A DNA stretch of 43,944 nt from Clostridia bacterium. GTDB lineage: Bacteria; Bacillota; Clostridia; Oscillospirales; CAG-272. Shown here piece by piece: positions 25,732-34,191 of the stretch. The notes beneath the pieces are model-generated. The model was not told the DNA's origin, did no database searches, and was given only the letters and a program-made list of their open reading frames with translations. Every line of letters starts with the position of its first letter. Positions within the stretch are counted from its first letter, which is position 1. The stretch lies in contig JAFXJH010000143.1 of the NCBI GenBank assembly GCA_017532425.1, positions 1 to 43,944 of the forward strand, in the 5' to 3' direction. The translations under genes and the position numbers were made by a program.

Positions 25732-27138
25732 TCAGCCTTCGTTGTCTCCGCCGTAAAGCCCCTGATCAACCTTCAAAAGCTGTTCGGGAGTCATGGAAAC
25801 GTATTTCTGATGCTGCGCGTAGGTGCTCGAATATACGTTGTATCCGTTAGACTTTGAAATGAAATAACAGAAATTACGCTCACTCGGATAGAGCGCAGCC
25901 TTTATCGCCGTAAGCGACGGGTTACATATCGGTCCCGGTGTAAAGAAGTGATTACCCTTACGTGTATTATAGAGCGAATCAACAAGCAAGTCCTCGGCTG
26001 TGAGCTCGGGATGTCTTGCTCCCTCTACGTGCCTGAAATAATACTGGAGAGTTGCGTCGCAGTCAAATCGCACAAAGCTATTATTTTTGAGTCTGTTGTG
26101 AAGTACAGCCGAAACAAACTCATAGTCTGCCGCATATTTAGCCTCGCTTTGAATTATAGAGGCAAGTATTATAGCTTCATCTACCGTGATTCCGAGTTGC
26201 TCGCATCTGTCTGCATATGCCTCGTTGAACTTTTTACCGAAGTTATTGAGCAGCTTCTTCAGCACCGAAACCTCGCTGCTTGTCGTATAGAAATAATACG
26301 TATCCGGATAGAGATAACCTTCAAGTCGGTAGAATCTTTCCTCGCTCATATTATCCTCAAGCGGCTTTAGAAACCAATAGTTAAGCTCCGCATTCTGAAT
26401 AGCGTCGACGAATCCTTCCCTCGTTCCTATTCCCTTTGATACGAAGAGGTCGATCACATCGTCTGTCGTAAATCCCTCGGGAATAGTGATGGTGATCGTT
26501 TCCCTCGGCGGTACGGGGTCAAGGCTTGAAAGTATTACGTCATAGTTATTATTTGCCGAGAAGGTGTGCGTGCCTTCTTTAAGAGTAAACTCACCTTCGT
26601 TTTTCAGCTTAACGTAAAGCTGGAAAAATCCGGGATAGCTTATAGCTCCCTTTTTATAAAGCAGATCTGCAAGCTCTTCAAGTGACATATTGGTATCTTC
26701 GATAGTTACCTCTACCGTAATATCGTCCTTGATAAAAGCAAACGCATCGTTTGCGCGTGTGATGATATAATGCGCAAGAACAACCGCAAGTACTATTATA
26801 ATTATGAGATAGCTGACCGTAAAGGCAAGGCTTCTTACGCCCGATCCGCGATCGTAGCGCACCTTATGCTTTACAACCTCTTTTACACGCACCTCGGAAT
26901 CTCCGTTTTTCTGCGATATCTTATCTACCGGAATATCAAAACCGAGCGGTGCATCTGTATTATCGGATCCGTACACCGAAACCGATTTTTCATCGCTTCC
27001 GAAAGACACCTTTTCTACCACGTTATCCTTGCGGGAGAATATTTCTTTTTTCTCTTCCGAGAGCGCAAGAGGAGCACGTGGCTTTGGAGATTTCTTCTTA
27101 GGATCATCATTTTTATTGATCATCTTATTTTTTGGCAT
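25732..27138 (-). CDS. mltG: Endolytic transglycosylase MltG
   Basis: Membrane-bound lytic transglycosylase that cleaves nascent glycan strands and sets their length. The 468 residues have a charged cytoplasmic N-terminus with low-complexity sequence, one membrane helix (about 104-127), a LysM-like region (KEGTHTFSANNNYDVILSSL) and the YceG/MltG catalytic domain. The catalytic glutamate is E332 in ASIIQSEAKY, followed by VSAVLHNRL and the conserved YNTRKGNHFFTPGPICNPS. An AAAGGA site lies 9 nt before the ATG. The stop codon lies in a 13-bp tandem duplication. Confidence 0.95.
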   Translation of the reverse strand: MPKNKMINKNDDPKKKSPKPRAPLALSEEKKEIFSRKDNVVEKVSFGSDEKSVSVYGSDNTDAPLGFDIPVDKISQKNGDSEVRVKEVVKHKVRYDRGSGVRSLAFTVSYLIIIIVLAVVLAHYIITRANDAFAFIKDDITVEVTIEDTNMSLEELADLLYKKGAISYPGFFQLYVKLKNEGEFTLKEGTHTFSANNNYDVILSSLDPVPPRETITITIPEGFTTDDVIDLFVSKGIGTREGFVDAIQNAELNYWFLKPLEDNMSEERFYRLEGYLYPDTYYFYTTSSEVSVLKKLLNNFGKKFNEAYADRCEQLGITVDEAIILASIIQSEAKYAADYEFVSAVLHNRLKNNSFVRFDCDATLQYYFRHVEGARHPELTAEDLLVDSLYNTRKGNHFFTPGPICNPSLTAIKAALYPSERNFCYFISKSNGYNVYSSTYAQHQKYVSMTPEQLLKVDQGLYGGDNEG

Positions 27139-27215
27139 AACTTTCTGTCCTTTCGGGATTTTACTCCCGGAAATATTCTATGTTACCTTACCGTTTTTAT
27201 ACTTAAGGCAAAATA

Positions 27216-28100
27216 TTATTTTGCTGCGTTTTTATATTCTTCGATCTTATCAACGACCTTTTTAGCCGAAGAATACATATATTTCAGCATTTCGGGCATA
27301 AATTCCTTCTGAATACCTGCAAATGCATTATCAGCTTCAAGAGTGAATACGCCCTTATAGTCGATATCGGCAAAAGCCTTTGCAACTGCGTCCCAGTCGA
27401 TCTTGCCCATACCTATAGCGATATGCTTATCCGAGATAAAATCATTATCGTGTACGTGGAGCGCGCCGAGGCGGTCGTGACCGAGAATTCTGATAGCATC
27501 CTGAGGATCTGTACCTACGAGTCCGCAGTGTCCGACATCAAGACAGCAGGTGAAGGTATCGCTGCTAAGCTCATCGAAATATTCTGTGAATCCGCCGTCG
27601 AAGCAGCATACCGAGGGAATGATCTTGCTTGTTCTCGGATAGCACTGGAACATATTCTCAAGGCATATTCTTATACCCGCCTTTTCCGCATACGGACGGA
27701 GAATATTATAATATTCCATATTAACGTCGTGGAGCATTTCCTTATTATCCTTATAGGAAACAAAGTGAAGCGGATGAACTATAAGTGTATCAACGCCGAG
27801 TATCTCGCAAATCTCGATAGTCTTTATAATTATCGGAACGATCTCTGTCTTATAGTTTACGCTCTTTTCATATGAGAAAACGAAGGGTGCGTGAGCCTGA
27901 TTATATCTCATACCGATAGAATCTGCGTAAGCTCTGAGATCCTTTGCAAATTCGATAGCGTTTTCACCGAGCTTTACTGTATCCATTGCACCAAAGAAGC
28001 TGAAATCCGCGCAATCGAATCCCGCTTCCTTTATCATTCTGAGTGCTTCCTTAGCGCCGAAAACGGATGTGAGTCTATCTGTCTGTGTTGAAATAAGCAT
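27216..28100 (-). CDS. Sugar phosphate isomerase/epimerase (TIM barrel), first of a pair
   Basis: An AP-endonuclease-2/xylose-isomerase-like TIM-barrel protein of 294 residues. I use the ATG at 28100; a further upstream TTG is in frame but has no ribosome site. Conserved acidic and histidine residues of the metal site are visible in RICLENMFQ, CCLDVGHCGL, GALHVHDND and VFTLEADN. Relatives act on inositol, tagatose/psicose or other sugar derivatives; the substrate here is unknown. It lies 77 bp upstream of mltG and 38 bp after a second family member. Confidence 0.88.
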   Translation of the reverse strand: MLISTQTDRLTSVFGAKEALRMIKEAGFDCADFSFFGAMDTVKLGENAIEFAKDLRAYADSIGMRYNQAHAPFVFSYEKSVNYKTEIVPIIIKTIEICEILGVDTLIVHPLHFVSYKDNKEMLHDVNMEYYNILRPYAEKAGIRICLENMFQCYPRTSKIIPSVCCFDGGFTEYFDELSSDTFTCCLDVGHCGLVGTDPQDAIRILGHDRLGALHVHDNDFISDKHIAIGMGKIDWDAVAKAFADIDYKGVFTLEADNAFAGIQKEFMPEMLKYMYSSAKKVVDKIEEYKNAAK

Positions 28101-28138
28101 TTTATTACCTGCTTTCTTTACTGTCAAATATCTTTATC

Positions 28139-28861
28139 TTACTTTTCAAGTGTTTTAAGGTGTTCAAAGCATATACGAGCCTCTTCGCTGCCAGAGGGTG
28201 TGAGAGTTTCGCTCTCAACTACCATAAGCATACCGAGCTCCTTAGCCTTTTCGTAAACTGCCGCTACGGGTGCCGTTCCCATACCGAGAGGCTTGCCCGC
28301 TCCGTTATCAAGACCGTCCTTGATATGTATGCAGTTCATTCTGTCCTTATACTTTTCAAGAAGCTCTACCGGATCTCTCTTTGCGTTATATGCCCAGTAT
28401 GTGTCTATTTCGAACATAACGTTTGTACGGCTTGCGATCTCATCGTGAATTATCTTTCCGTAAGCCGAGGGGAGAAATTCGTGCGAATGGTTATGATATC
28501 CGAGCGATATTCCTTCCTTCGCAAGCTTCACCTGAGCCTCGTTCATAACTGCAACAAACTCGTCCAGCTTTTCCTGTGTGGAAAGGTCTGCACCCGGAAC
28601 GATATAGTTCTTGTTGCCTATAGCCTTATGGTATGCAAGCGTTTCCTCAAAATTATCTCTGAGGTCTGTCCATGACGAGTGTGTTCCCGAAAGCTTGAGA
28701 CCGTATTTATCGAGCATAGCGTTTATTTCATCTGCGCTATGACCGAAAAATCCTGCAAACTCAACGTACTTATAGCCTATTGAAGCAACCGTTTCAAGTG
28801 CCTTGTCCATATTCTTTTCGGTAATATCTCTTAGTGAATACATCTGTATTGAATATTCCAT
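28139..28861 (-). CDS. Sugar phosphate isomerase/epimerase (TIM barrel), second of a pair
   Basis: A shorter (240-residue) TIM-barrel relative of its neighbour. Metal-site segments are LGYHNHSHEF, VMFEIDTYWAYNA, NCIHIKDGLDN and LMVVESET, resembling IolE/IolI-type proteins. Pairing of two such enzymes suggests successive steps on one sugar or cyclitol, but there is no kinase, dehydrogenase or transporter beside them to name the pathway. GGCGGAAAG precedes the ATG. Confidence 0.88.
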   Translation of the reverse strand: MEYSIQMYSLRDITEKNMDKALETVASIGYKYVEFAGFFGHSADEINAMLDKYGLKLSGTHSSWTDLRDNFEETLAYHKAIGNKNYIVPGADLSTQEKLDEFVAVMNEAQVKLAKEGISLGYHNHSHEFLPSAYGKIIHDEIASRTNVMFEIDTYWAYNAKRDPVELLEKYKDRMNCIHIKDGLDNGAGKPLGMGTAPVAAVYEKAKELGMLMVVESETLTPSGSEEARICFEHLKTLEK

Positions 28862-28897
28862 AATGCTTTCCGCCTTTCTTTTGCAGTCGGTTATATA

Positions 28898-30610
28898 TTA
28901 TTGTCCGTTCTGCTGAGATTTAAGATATTTTTCCATATCGCGCTGTCTTATTTCTGCGCGGCGAACCTTTCCGCTCGTTGTTTTGGGAAGGGATTCGACA
29001 TATTCTATAACTCTGGGGTATTTATACGGTGCCGTATTCTTCTTAACGTAGTTCTGGAGCTCGCGAGTAAGCTCAGGTGAGCCCTCGTAGCCCTTCTGAA
29101 GAACGATAGTAGCCTTTACGTTAAAGCCTCTTACCGGATCGGGAACTCCCGTGACCGCTACCTCAAGCACCGCAGGATGCTCGATAAGCACACTTTCTAT
29201 CTCGAACGGTCCGATTCTGTATCCCGACGACTTAATGATATCGTCATTTCTTCCGACGTAGTGGATATATCCGAGCTCATCCTTATACGCAGTATCTCCC
29301 GTATGGAAGAATCCGCCGTGATAAACCGACTTCGTTTCCTCTACGCTTCTGTTATAGCTGTGGCATATTCCAACGGGACGTGTTTCGTATTCTGTCTTTA
29401 TACAGATCTCGCCAACCTGTCCTACCGGGCAATCCACACCGTCGAGGTCAATGATATGAACGTCTATATGCGGAGAAGACTTACCGATAGCTCCAAGCAC
29501 AGGCTTCATATACGGATAGAATGTTCCTATTGCAACAGTGGTTTCGGTTTGACCGAAGCCCTCGTATATTTCAAGTCCGGTCTCTTCTTTCCACGTATTG
29601 TATATTTCGGGGTTAAGTGCTTCACCTGCCGTACAGCAGTGTACGAGCGATGAAAGATCATACTTTTTAACGTCATTCTGAAGAATGAATCTATACATTG
29701 TAGGAGGAACGCAGAACGTCGTGACCTTATATTTTTCAATAACCGAAAGGATATCCGCTCCGTTGAATTTTTCGAAATCGTATACCATTACAGCGCTTTC
29801 GCCGAACCACTGTCCGTACATCTTGCCCCAAAGGGACTTGAGCCATCCCGTATCCGAAACCGTGAAGTGAAGTCCGCCGTCCACCACTCTGTGCCAGAAC
29901 ACACCGGTCATAATATGACCGAGCGGGTATCTGAAATCGTGTGCAACCATTTTCGGATAGCTTGTCGTTCCCGATGAGAAGGAGAGCAGCATAAGGTCTG
30001 TCGCCTTGATAGCATTTTCACCCGTCGGACGTGTCCAGCCGGTCGGGTCTGTAGCTTCGAATTCCTTTTCGAAATCTCTCCAACCCTCGCCTGCGTCCTT
30101 ATGACCGATAACGAGCTTATGCTCGACCGTCGTACATTCTGCAGCGCCCTCGTCGTAATACTTCGTGCAGTCGCCGTGATCTGTAATAACGACCGCCTTT
30201 ATCTCCGCCTTATTACAGCGGTAAATATAGTCCTTAGCCATAAGCATATCGGTTGCCTGAACGGTTATCGCGCCCAGCTTATGCAGACCGAGTATGCAGA
30301 ACCAGAAGAGATAGTGTCTGCGAAGCACAAGAAGCACGCTGTCGCCCTTCTTTATTCCGAGAGATGCAAAATATTTTGCCGCTCTGTCCGATTCTCTTGA
30401 AATATCAGCAAACGAGAATATCTTCTCTGTTCCGTCGTTTCCGAGCCAGACCATCGCGGTCTTGTCCGGACTTTCCTTTGCAAGAACGTCGATAACGTCG
30501 TAAGCGAAGTTAAAATCGTCGTTATATGTAAATTTTATTGACGAGCGAAGCTCCTCAAAGGTTTTATAATCGTCTCTGTGTTTTCCTATAAATCTTTCGT
30601 ATATTGGCAT
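28898..30610 (-). CDS. AMP-forming acyl-CoA synthetase
   Basis: Adenylate-forming ligase that activates a carboxylic acid with ATP and CoA. The 570 residues have the P-loop-like FSSGTTSYPK at 211-220, YEGFGQTET near 340, HTGDTAYKDELGYIHYVGR near 438-456 and the catalytic lysine K548 in PKTTSGKVRR. It resembles the medium-chain acyl/acetyl-CoA synthetase group; the substrate is unknown. It directly follows an XRE-cupin regulator gene (44-bp gap), a pairing I know from many Clostridia and likely regulatory. Confidence 0.92.
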   Translation of the reverse strand: MPIYERFIGKHRDDYKTFEELRSSIKFTYNDDFNFAYDVIDVLAKESPDKTAMVWLGNDGTEKIFSFADISRESDRAAKYFASLGIKKGDSVLLVLRRHYLFWFCILGLHKLGAITVQATDMLMAKDYIYRCNKAEIKAVVITDHGDCTKYYDEGAAECTTVEHKLVIGHKDAGEGWRDFEKEFEATDPTGWTRPTGENAIKATDLMLLSFSSGTTSYPKMVAHDFRYPLGHIMTGVFWHRVVDGGLHFTVSDTGWLKSLWGKMYGQWFGESAVMVYDFEKFNGADILSVIEKYKVTTFCVPPTMYRFILQNDVKKYDLSSLVHCCTAGEALNPEIYNTWKEETGLEIYEGFGQTETTVAIGTFYPYMKPVLGAIGKSSPHIDVHIIDLDGVDCPVGQVGEICIKTEYETRPVGICHSYNRSVEETKSVYHGGFFHTGDTAYKDELGYIHYVGRNDDIIKSSGYRIGPFEIESVLIEHPAVLEVAVTGVPDPVRGFNVKATIVLQKGYEGSPELTRELQNYVKKNTAPYKYPRVIEYVESLPKTTSGKVRRAEIRQRDMEKYLKSQQNGQ

Positions 30611-30654
30611 TTTTTAATTTAGATCCTTTCCAAGTTATGTGTGCGCTCAGGACC

Positions 30655-31206
30655 TTATTTCATAACTATTGCAAGAAAACGCGCAGGCTTTCCGTCAAGT
30701 GCTTTTTCGGCATGGGGTACTCCCGAATCGAAGTAAACGCTGTCCCCTTCTTCAAGCTCGTAGGTGATCTCACCTATCTTGAAGAGCATTTTTCCCTCGA
30801 TGATGTAGTTGAACTCCTGTCCCTCATGTGCATTGAGTGCAGGAAGCTCCTCACGAGGCTCTACCGTTACGAGAAAAGGTTCCGCTTTTTTATTTCTGAA
30901 TGTGAAGGCAAGGTGCTTATAGTCATAAGCCTTATTTCTTGTGACCGCAAAGCCCTGACCCTTTTTAACCATCGAGCATACCGAAAGCTTAGGCGATTCG
31001 CCGCTCATAAGGTCAAGAATATCTACTCCGAGTATTTCGGCGCAGTTATACAAAAAGCTGAATGAGAAATCAAGCTCTCCATTCTCGTACGCAATATACT
31101 TTTCAACCGGAACTCCGAGCCGCTCTGCCATTGTGGCGGGCGTCATATCGCAAACATCGCGAAGTGTCGCAAGTCGGAGACCGATTTCTTTGATTTGTTC
31201 AGTCAT
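30655..31206 (-). CDS. XRE-type HTH regulator with C-terminal cupin domain
   Basis: A 183-residue transcription regulator. Residues about 5-62 form an XRE helix-turn-helix (TPATMAERLGVPVEKYIAYE). Residues about 105-183 form a cupin_2 barrel, with HEGQEFNYIIEGKMLF and GDSVYFDSGVPHAEKAL supplying metal- or ligand-binding residues. Such proteins sense a small molecule in the cupin pocket. The position just upstream of the acyl-CoA synthetase suggests it controls that gene. Confidence 0.9.
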   Translation of the reverse strand: MTEQIKEIGLRLATLRDVCDMTPATMAERLGVPVEKYIAYENGELDFSFSFLYNCAEILGVDILDLMSGESPKLSVCSMVKKGQGFAVTRNKAYDYKHLAFTFRNKKAEPFLVTVEPREELPALNAHEGQEFNYIIEGKMLFKIGEITYELEEGDSVYFDSGVPHAEKALDGKPARFLAIVMK

Positions 31207-31265
31207 ATCAGTATGGCCGTCCTTTCCGTTTCTATTTTTATAAAGCTGTATATCCTTCAGATACT

Positions 31266-31949
31266 TCAGTCGCCGTCAAGAAATCTTATTGCTCTTTCGG
31301 GAGAATCCTTGGCATTTCCCCAAGGCTCTTCCTCGTAGCGATAATCGTATTTCTTACAGAACCAGCTTACGTCAGCGCAAAGCTCCTCGAGATTCTTGTT
31401 AACGATATCTCCCGCCGATTCGGCAAATTCCTTAAATACCTTTTTGGTCATTTCCTTTTTGCCGCAAGCAAGCATATCTGCATAGTGATTCAGACAGAAA
31501 TATTTCTGTGCCTCGAATTTTTCTCTGAAGGTCATATCCGTTTCCCACATATAAACGACGTTGGAAACAAGGCGTGTGAAATTATCTCCCACTCTCTCGC
31601 AGACGTAGCAGGTATCCTTAAGCGAGTTAAGGCGAGCCACCGTCTTTTCGGGCGCAGAGCGTCTGCCTGCGATATCCTCGTAAAGCTCATTCAGATGGCT
31701 TTCGAGCATCAGGGCGAGCGGAAGGCGTTTGCCGTTTGTCAGCATTTTTTCAAAATGTGTAGGACAAAAGCCGAGACGGTTAGTCTTGATTCTGACGTCA
31801 GGTTCCATCATAGAAGCTCCGAGTATCAGCGAAAGCTCATCGCTTTCAAGCTTTTTATAAAGATTACAGAGCGGACAGCAGGTATCACCCTTCTCCATAC
31901 GCTTTTCAAATTCTTCATTTATCGGTATCGTATAAATAGTCTCAGCCAT
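31266..31949 (-). CDS. DUF6062-like protein with duplicated CxxC/CxxH motifs
   Basis: A cytosolic protein of 227 residues, function unknown to me. Two similar modules each have CxxC followed by CxxH: C25/C28 with C62/H65, and C114/C117 with C152/H155. Each set could hold one zinc ion. C24 adds an extra cysteine. Short aligned helical stretches around FCPTHFEKML and FCLNHYADML suggest an internal duplication. It resembles the family annotated DUF6062 in Clostridia. It lies 59 bp upstream of the XRE-cupin gene. Confidence 0.82.
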   Translation of the reverse strand: MAETIYTIPINEEFEKRMEKGDTCCPLCNLYKKLESDELSLILGASMMEPDVRIKTNRLGFCPTHFEKMLTNGKRLPLALMLESHLNELYEDIAGRRSAPEKTVARLNSLKDTCYVCERVGDNFTRLVSNVVYMWETDMTFREKFEAQKYFCLNHYADMLACGKKEMTKKVFKEFAESAGDIVNKNLEELCADVSWFCKKYDYRYEEEPWGNAKDSPERAIRFLDGD

Positions 31950-32004
31950 TATTCAAGGAACCGTCCTTTCACAAAAATATTTTACAGCCTTATTTTAACT
32001 TTGC

Positions 32005-32036
32005 CGGACATTTCCGCGCAAATACGGAAATGTCCG
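32005..32036. repeat. Perfect 12-bp stem hairpin between the UDPGP-type and DUF6062 genes
   Basis: CGGACATTTCCG (32005-32016) pairs exactly with CGGAAATGTCCG (32025-32036) over an 8-nt loop. It lies 28-60 bp past the UDPGP-type stop codon. No U run follows on the minus strand, so it may stabilise or partly terminate the transcript. Confidence 0.6.
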
Positions 32037-32063
32037 ACAAAATGATATTTAAAAATAAATTTA

Positions 32064-33290
32064 TCAGAGCTCTACGCCGTTGAGCTTAAGAAGCTCTCTT
32101 GCGCTTTCAACAGAGTCCACGCCTTCCTTATTCTTGATAGGAGCGAATTCCTTCTTTCTGTCAACCTCGAAGGAGAGGCAGGAATCAACCATATGGACCA
32201 TATCAAGGATAAGTGTTTCGAACTTATATCCATTAGGTGCTTCGGGCTTTACAAGCTCGCCGTTTTCATCGATGTAAGGGATCTTCTTTTCAACGATATG
32301 GAGAGGCATTCTCTTGTTCATATTGGACTTGAGAACCTCGATATTGAACATATAGTTAAGAATTACACCGAAGCTGTAGAGAAGCTCGCCGCGCTCGTCG
32401 CGGAGATTTATCATATCATCGGTAATTTCATAGTATTCAACGATGGAGGGCTTATTATCCTCAAGGCAAAGAACGCCGATCTTTTCCATCGGTTCAGCCT
32501 TACGAACGACCTTTGCGCCGCTCTGACGTCCGGATGCGATAGTTGCACCGACGAATGCGGGAGAGTTGATTCTCTGAAGAACGTTATCAACTGCAAATAT
32601 AGTCAGCCATTCAACGCCCTGCTTTTCAAGCTTTTCAACAAGGCCTGCCTTTTCAAGAGAAGTGAACCATCCGCCGTTTCCGTTAGGAGAAAGGGAGATT
32701 CTGTCCTTGCCTTCCATATAGATCTTTCCGTTATAGTCAACAGACGGAGCCATTTCCTGAACGAAGAAGTTTACGTAATCCTTGTTATATCCGAAATAGT
32801 TCATTTCCTCGAAGAAAGCGACAGTATCGTCGTTGTTCTTTTCACTTGTCATAATGCAAAGAGGCATCCAAGCGCCTGCCTGCTTAACAACGTCCATCAT
32901 ATTATTGATAAGACACTCGAAGATATAGAGAGGATGTGTAATACCTATATTATACATTCCCTTGGGCTTATCGCTGCCGAGACGTGTTCCCTGTCCGCCT
33001 GCAAGAAGTACTGCGCATACCTTGCCTGCCTTGATAGCTTCGATTCCCACCTTTTCAAACTCTTCCTTGCGTGCTTCGATCTCGTCGATCTCAAGTGCGC
33101 CGAGAGGAGCAAGAACGCCGCGATTTTCGATCTCGCTTCTGTTCTTAAGAATATCGAGAAGCTTCCAGTCGATGTTTTCGATCTGCTTTGCAAGGTTTGC
33201 CTTCGACTCCTCGCTGAGCTCGTCCCAATACTTAAGAAGATGTGTCTGTCCGTGATTTTCAAGAAGTTTGTAAAGTTCGTTATATGTCAT
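32064..33290 (-). CDS. UDPGP type 1 family nucleotidyltransferase
   Basis: Makes a UDP-sugar from UTP and a sugar-1-phosphate, either UDP-glucose or UDP-N-acetylhexosamine. The 408 residues match the eukaryotic-type (UDPGP type 1) fold rather than bacterial GalU. The nucleotide loop LAGGQGTRLG is at 96-105 and the KPKG lysines at 108-110, followed by MYNIGITHPLYIFE. Substrate choice cannot be decided by eye, although the LAGGQGTRLG form is typical of UDP-GlcNAc/GalNAc pyrophosphorylase-like members. It has its own promoter and a GGAGG ribosome site. Confidence 0.9.
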   Translation of the reverse strand: MTYNELYKLLENHGQTHLLKYWDELSEESKANLAKQIENIDWKLLDILKNRSEIENRGVLAPLGALEIDEIEARKEEFEKVGIEAIKAGKVCAVLLAGGQGTRLGSDKPKGMYNIGITHPLYIFECLINNMMDVVKQAGAWMPLCIMTSEKNNDDTVAFFEEMNYFGYNKDYVNFFVQEMAPSVDYNGKIYMEGKDRISLSPNGNGGWFTSLEKAGLVEKLEKQGVEWLTIFAVDNVLQRINSPAFVGATIASGRQSGAKVVRKAEPMEKIGVLCLEDNKPSIVEYYEITDDMINLRDERGELLYSFGVILNYMFNIEVLKSNMNKRMPLHIVEKKIPYIDENGELVKPEAPNGYKFETLILDMVHMVDSCLSFEVDRKKEFAPIKNKEGVDSVESARELLKLNGVEL

Positions 33291-33341
33291 TTTAGTTTAA
33301 CCTCCGGTCTGCCCGTTAAAATTTATACTTTTACATATCAA

Positions 33342-33370
33342 AGTATATCACAAATTTTCAAGATTGTAAA
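33342..33370 (-). promoter_or_regulatory. Promoter of the UDPGP-type gene
   Basis: Minus-strand TTTACA (33370-33365) and TATACT (33347-33342) with a 17-nt spacer. The leader is about 45 nt, ending in CCGGAGG before the ATG at 33290. Confidence 0.75.
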
Positions 33371-33466
33371 GAGAAATTTTCCATTATTATCAGGTTTTTT
33401 GTATGTATTTTTTAAACATTTTTTATACTTTTTGAAATGTGCCCGTTCACGCGGTGTTTTTTCGTC

Positions 33467-33501
33467 AAAAAACGCCGCTCAAGGCTTTTTCCTCGAGCGG
33501 C
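33467..33501 (-). terminator. Terminator of the surface-protein transcript
   Basis: GCCGCTC (33501-33495) and GAGCGGC (33480-33474) pair on the minus strand and are followed by GTTTTTTGA. It lies 13 bp after the stop of the 221-residue gene. Confidence 0.85.
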
Positions 33502-33513
33502 ACACCGTCTTAT

Positions 33514-34179
33514 TTATTTTGAATTTTCATTTACGTAGGTATACACCGCGCTCACCTTTGCGCCGTAAGCATCGGTATATTCAAGTGTCAGAGTCACGAT
33601 CTCACTGCTCTTTTCATTACACGAAAGCGTTATTTTCGCTCCGCTTACCGATTCTGTCGGCAGTCCGTTTTTAAGAACCGCCTCGAGTGAAAGGACCTCG
33701 TCCTTTGCCTCTGCGCTGAAGCTTTCAAAGTTATCCGTGTTTATTTCAAGGCTTGGGATCTTACTCGGAAGGACTCCGTTTTCCCATACGATCGCAGAAT
33801 CCTTAAGTTCTCCGACCTCATCGTCTCCTTTGGCGTAGAGCGTTCCGGTTATCTCTGAAATGAATTCATCCGACTCTCCCACAGCGTTCAGCCTATCGTA
33901 TTTGTACGAAAGCTCCGCGCTCTTTTTCCCGTCCGACTCTGTCACCGTGAGAGTATATTCACCCTTGAGAGTAATGCCGTCAAGGGTATATTCAATACGG
34001 CAGACGTATTTATTTGCTTCAACCTCGGAGAGCGTTTTCGATATCCTTTTTACCACATTTTTCGGAGAATTATGTACGGCTATACCGACAGCCACTCCTA
34101 TGCCGATCATCAACGCGAGCGCCAACATCACGGATGCCGATATTATAATGATCTTTTTGTTTTTTGTAATGAAATTCAT
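33514..34179 (-). CDS. Unknown membrane-anchored protein downstream of the surface protein
   Basis: No recognised family. The 221 residues begin with a positively charged N-terminus and one membrane helix (about 9-36). An extracytoplasmic, beta-strand-rich domain follows, with alternating charged and hydroxylated residues and one cysteine in the first half (C59) and one near C190. It is 12 bp downstream of the large surface protein, with GAGGGTG before the ATG, so the two are surely co-transcribed. It may be a partner or anchor for the surface protein; this is inference. Confidence 0.8.
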   Translation of the reverse strand: MNFITKNKKIIIISASVMLALALMIGIGVAVGIAVHNSPKNVVKRISKTLSEVEANKYVCRIEYTLDGITLKGEYTLTVTESDGKKSAELSYKYDRLNAVGESDEFISEITGTLYAKGDDEVGELKDSAIVWENGVLPSKIPSLEINTDNFESFSAEAKDEVLSLEAVLKNGLPTESVSGAKITLSCNEKSSEIVTLTLEYTDAYGAKVSAVYTYVNENSK

Positions 34180-34191
34180 AATATCACACCC

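Noticed and set aside
32193-33674. 493-codon plus-strand open frame opposite the UDPGP-type gene
   Set aside because: The minus-strand gene has full family motifs, ribosome site and promoter. The plus frame extends past it only into non-coding and antisense sequence and has no recognisable domain.
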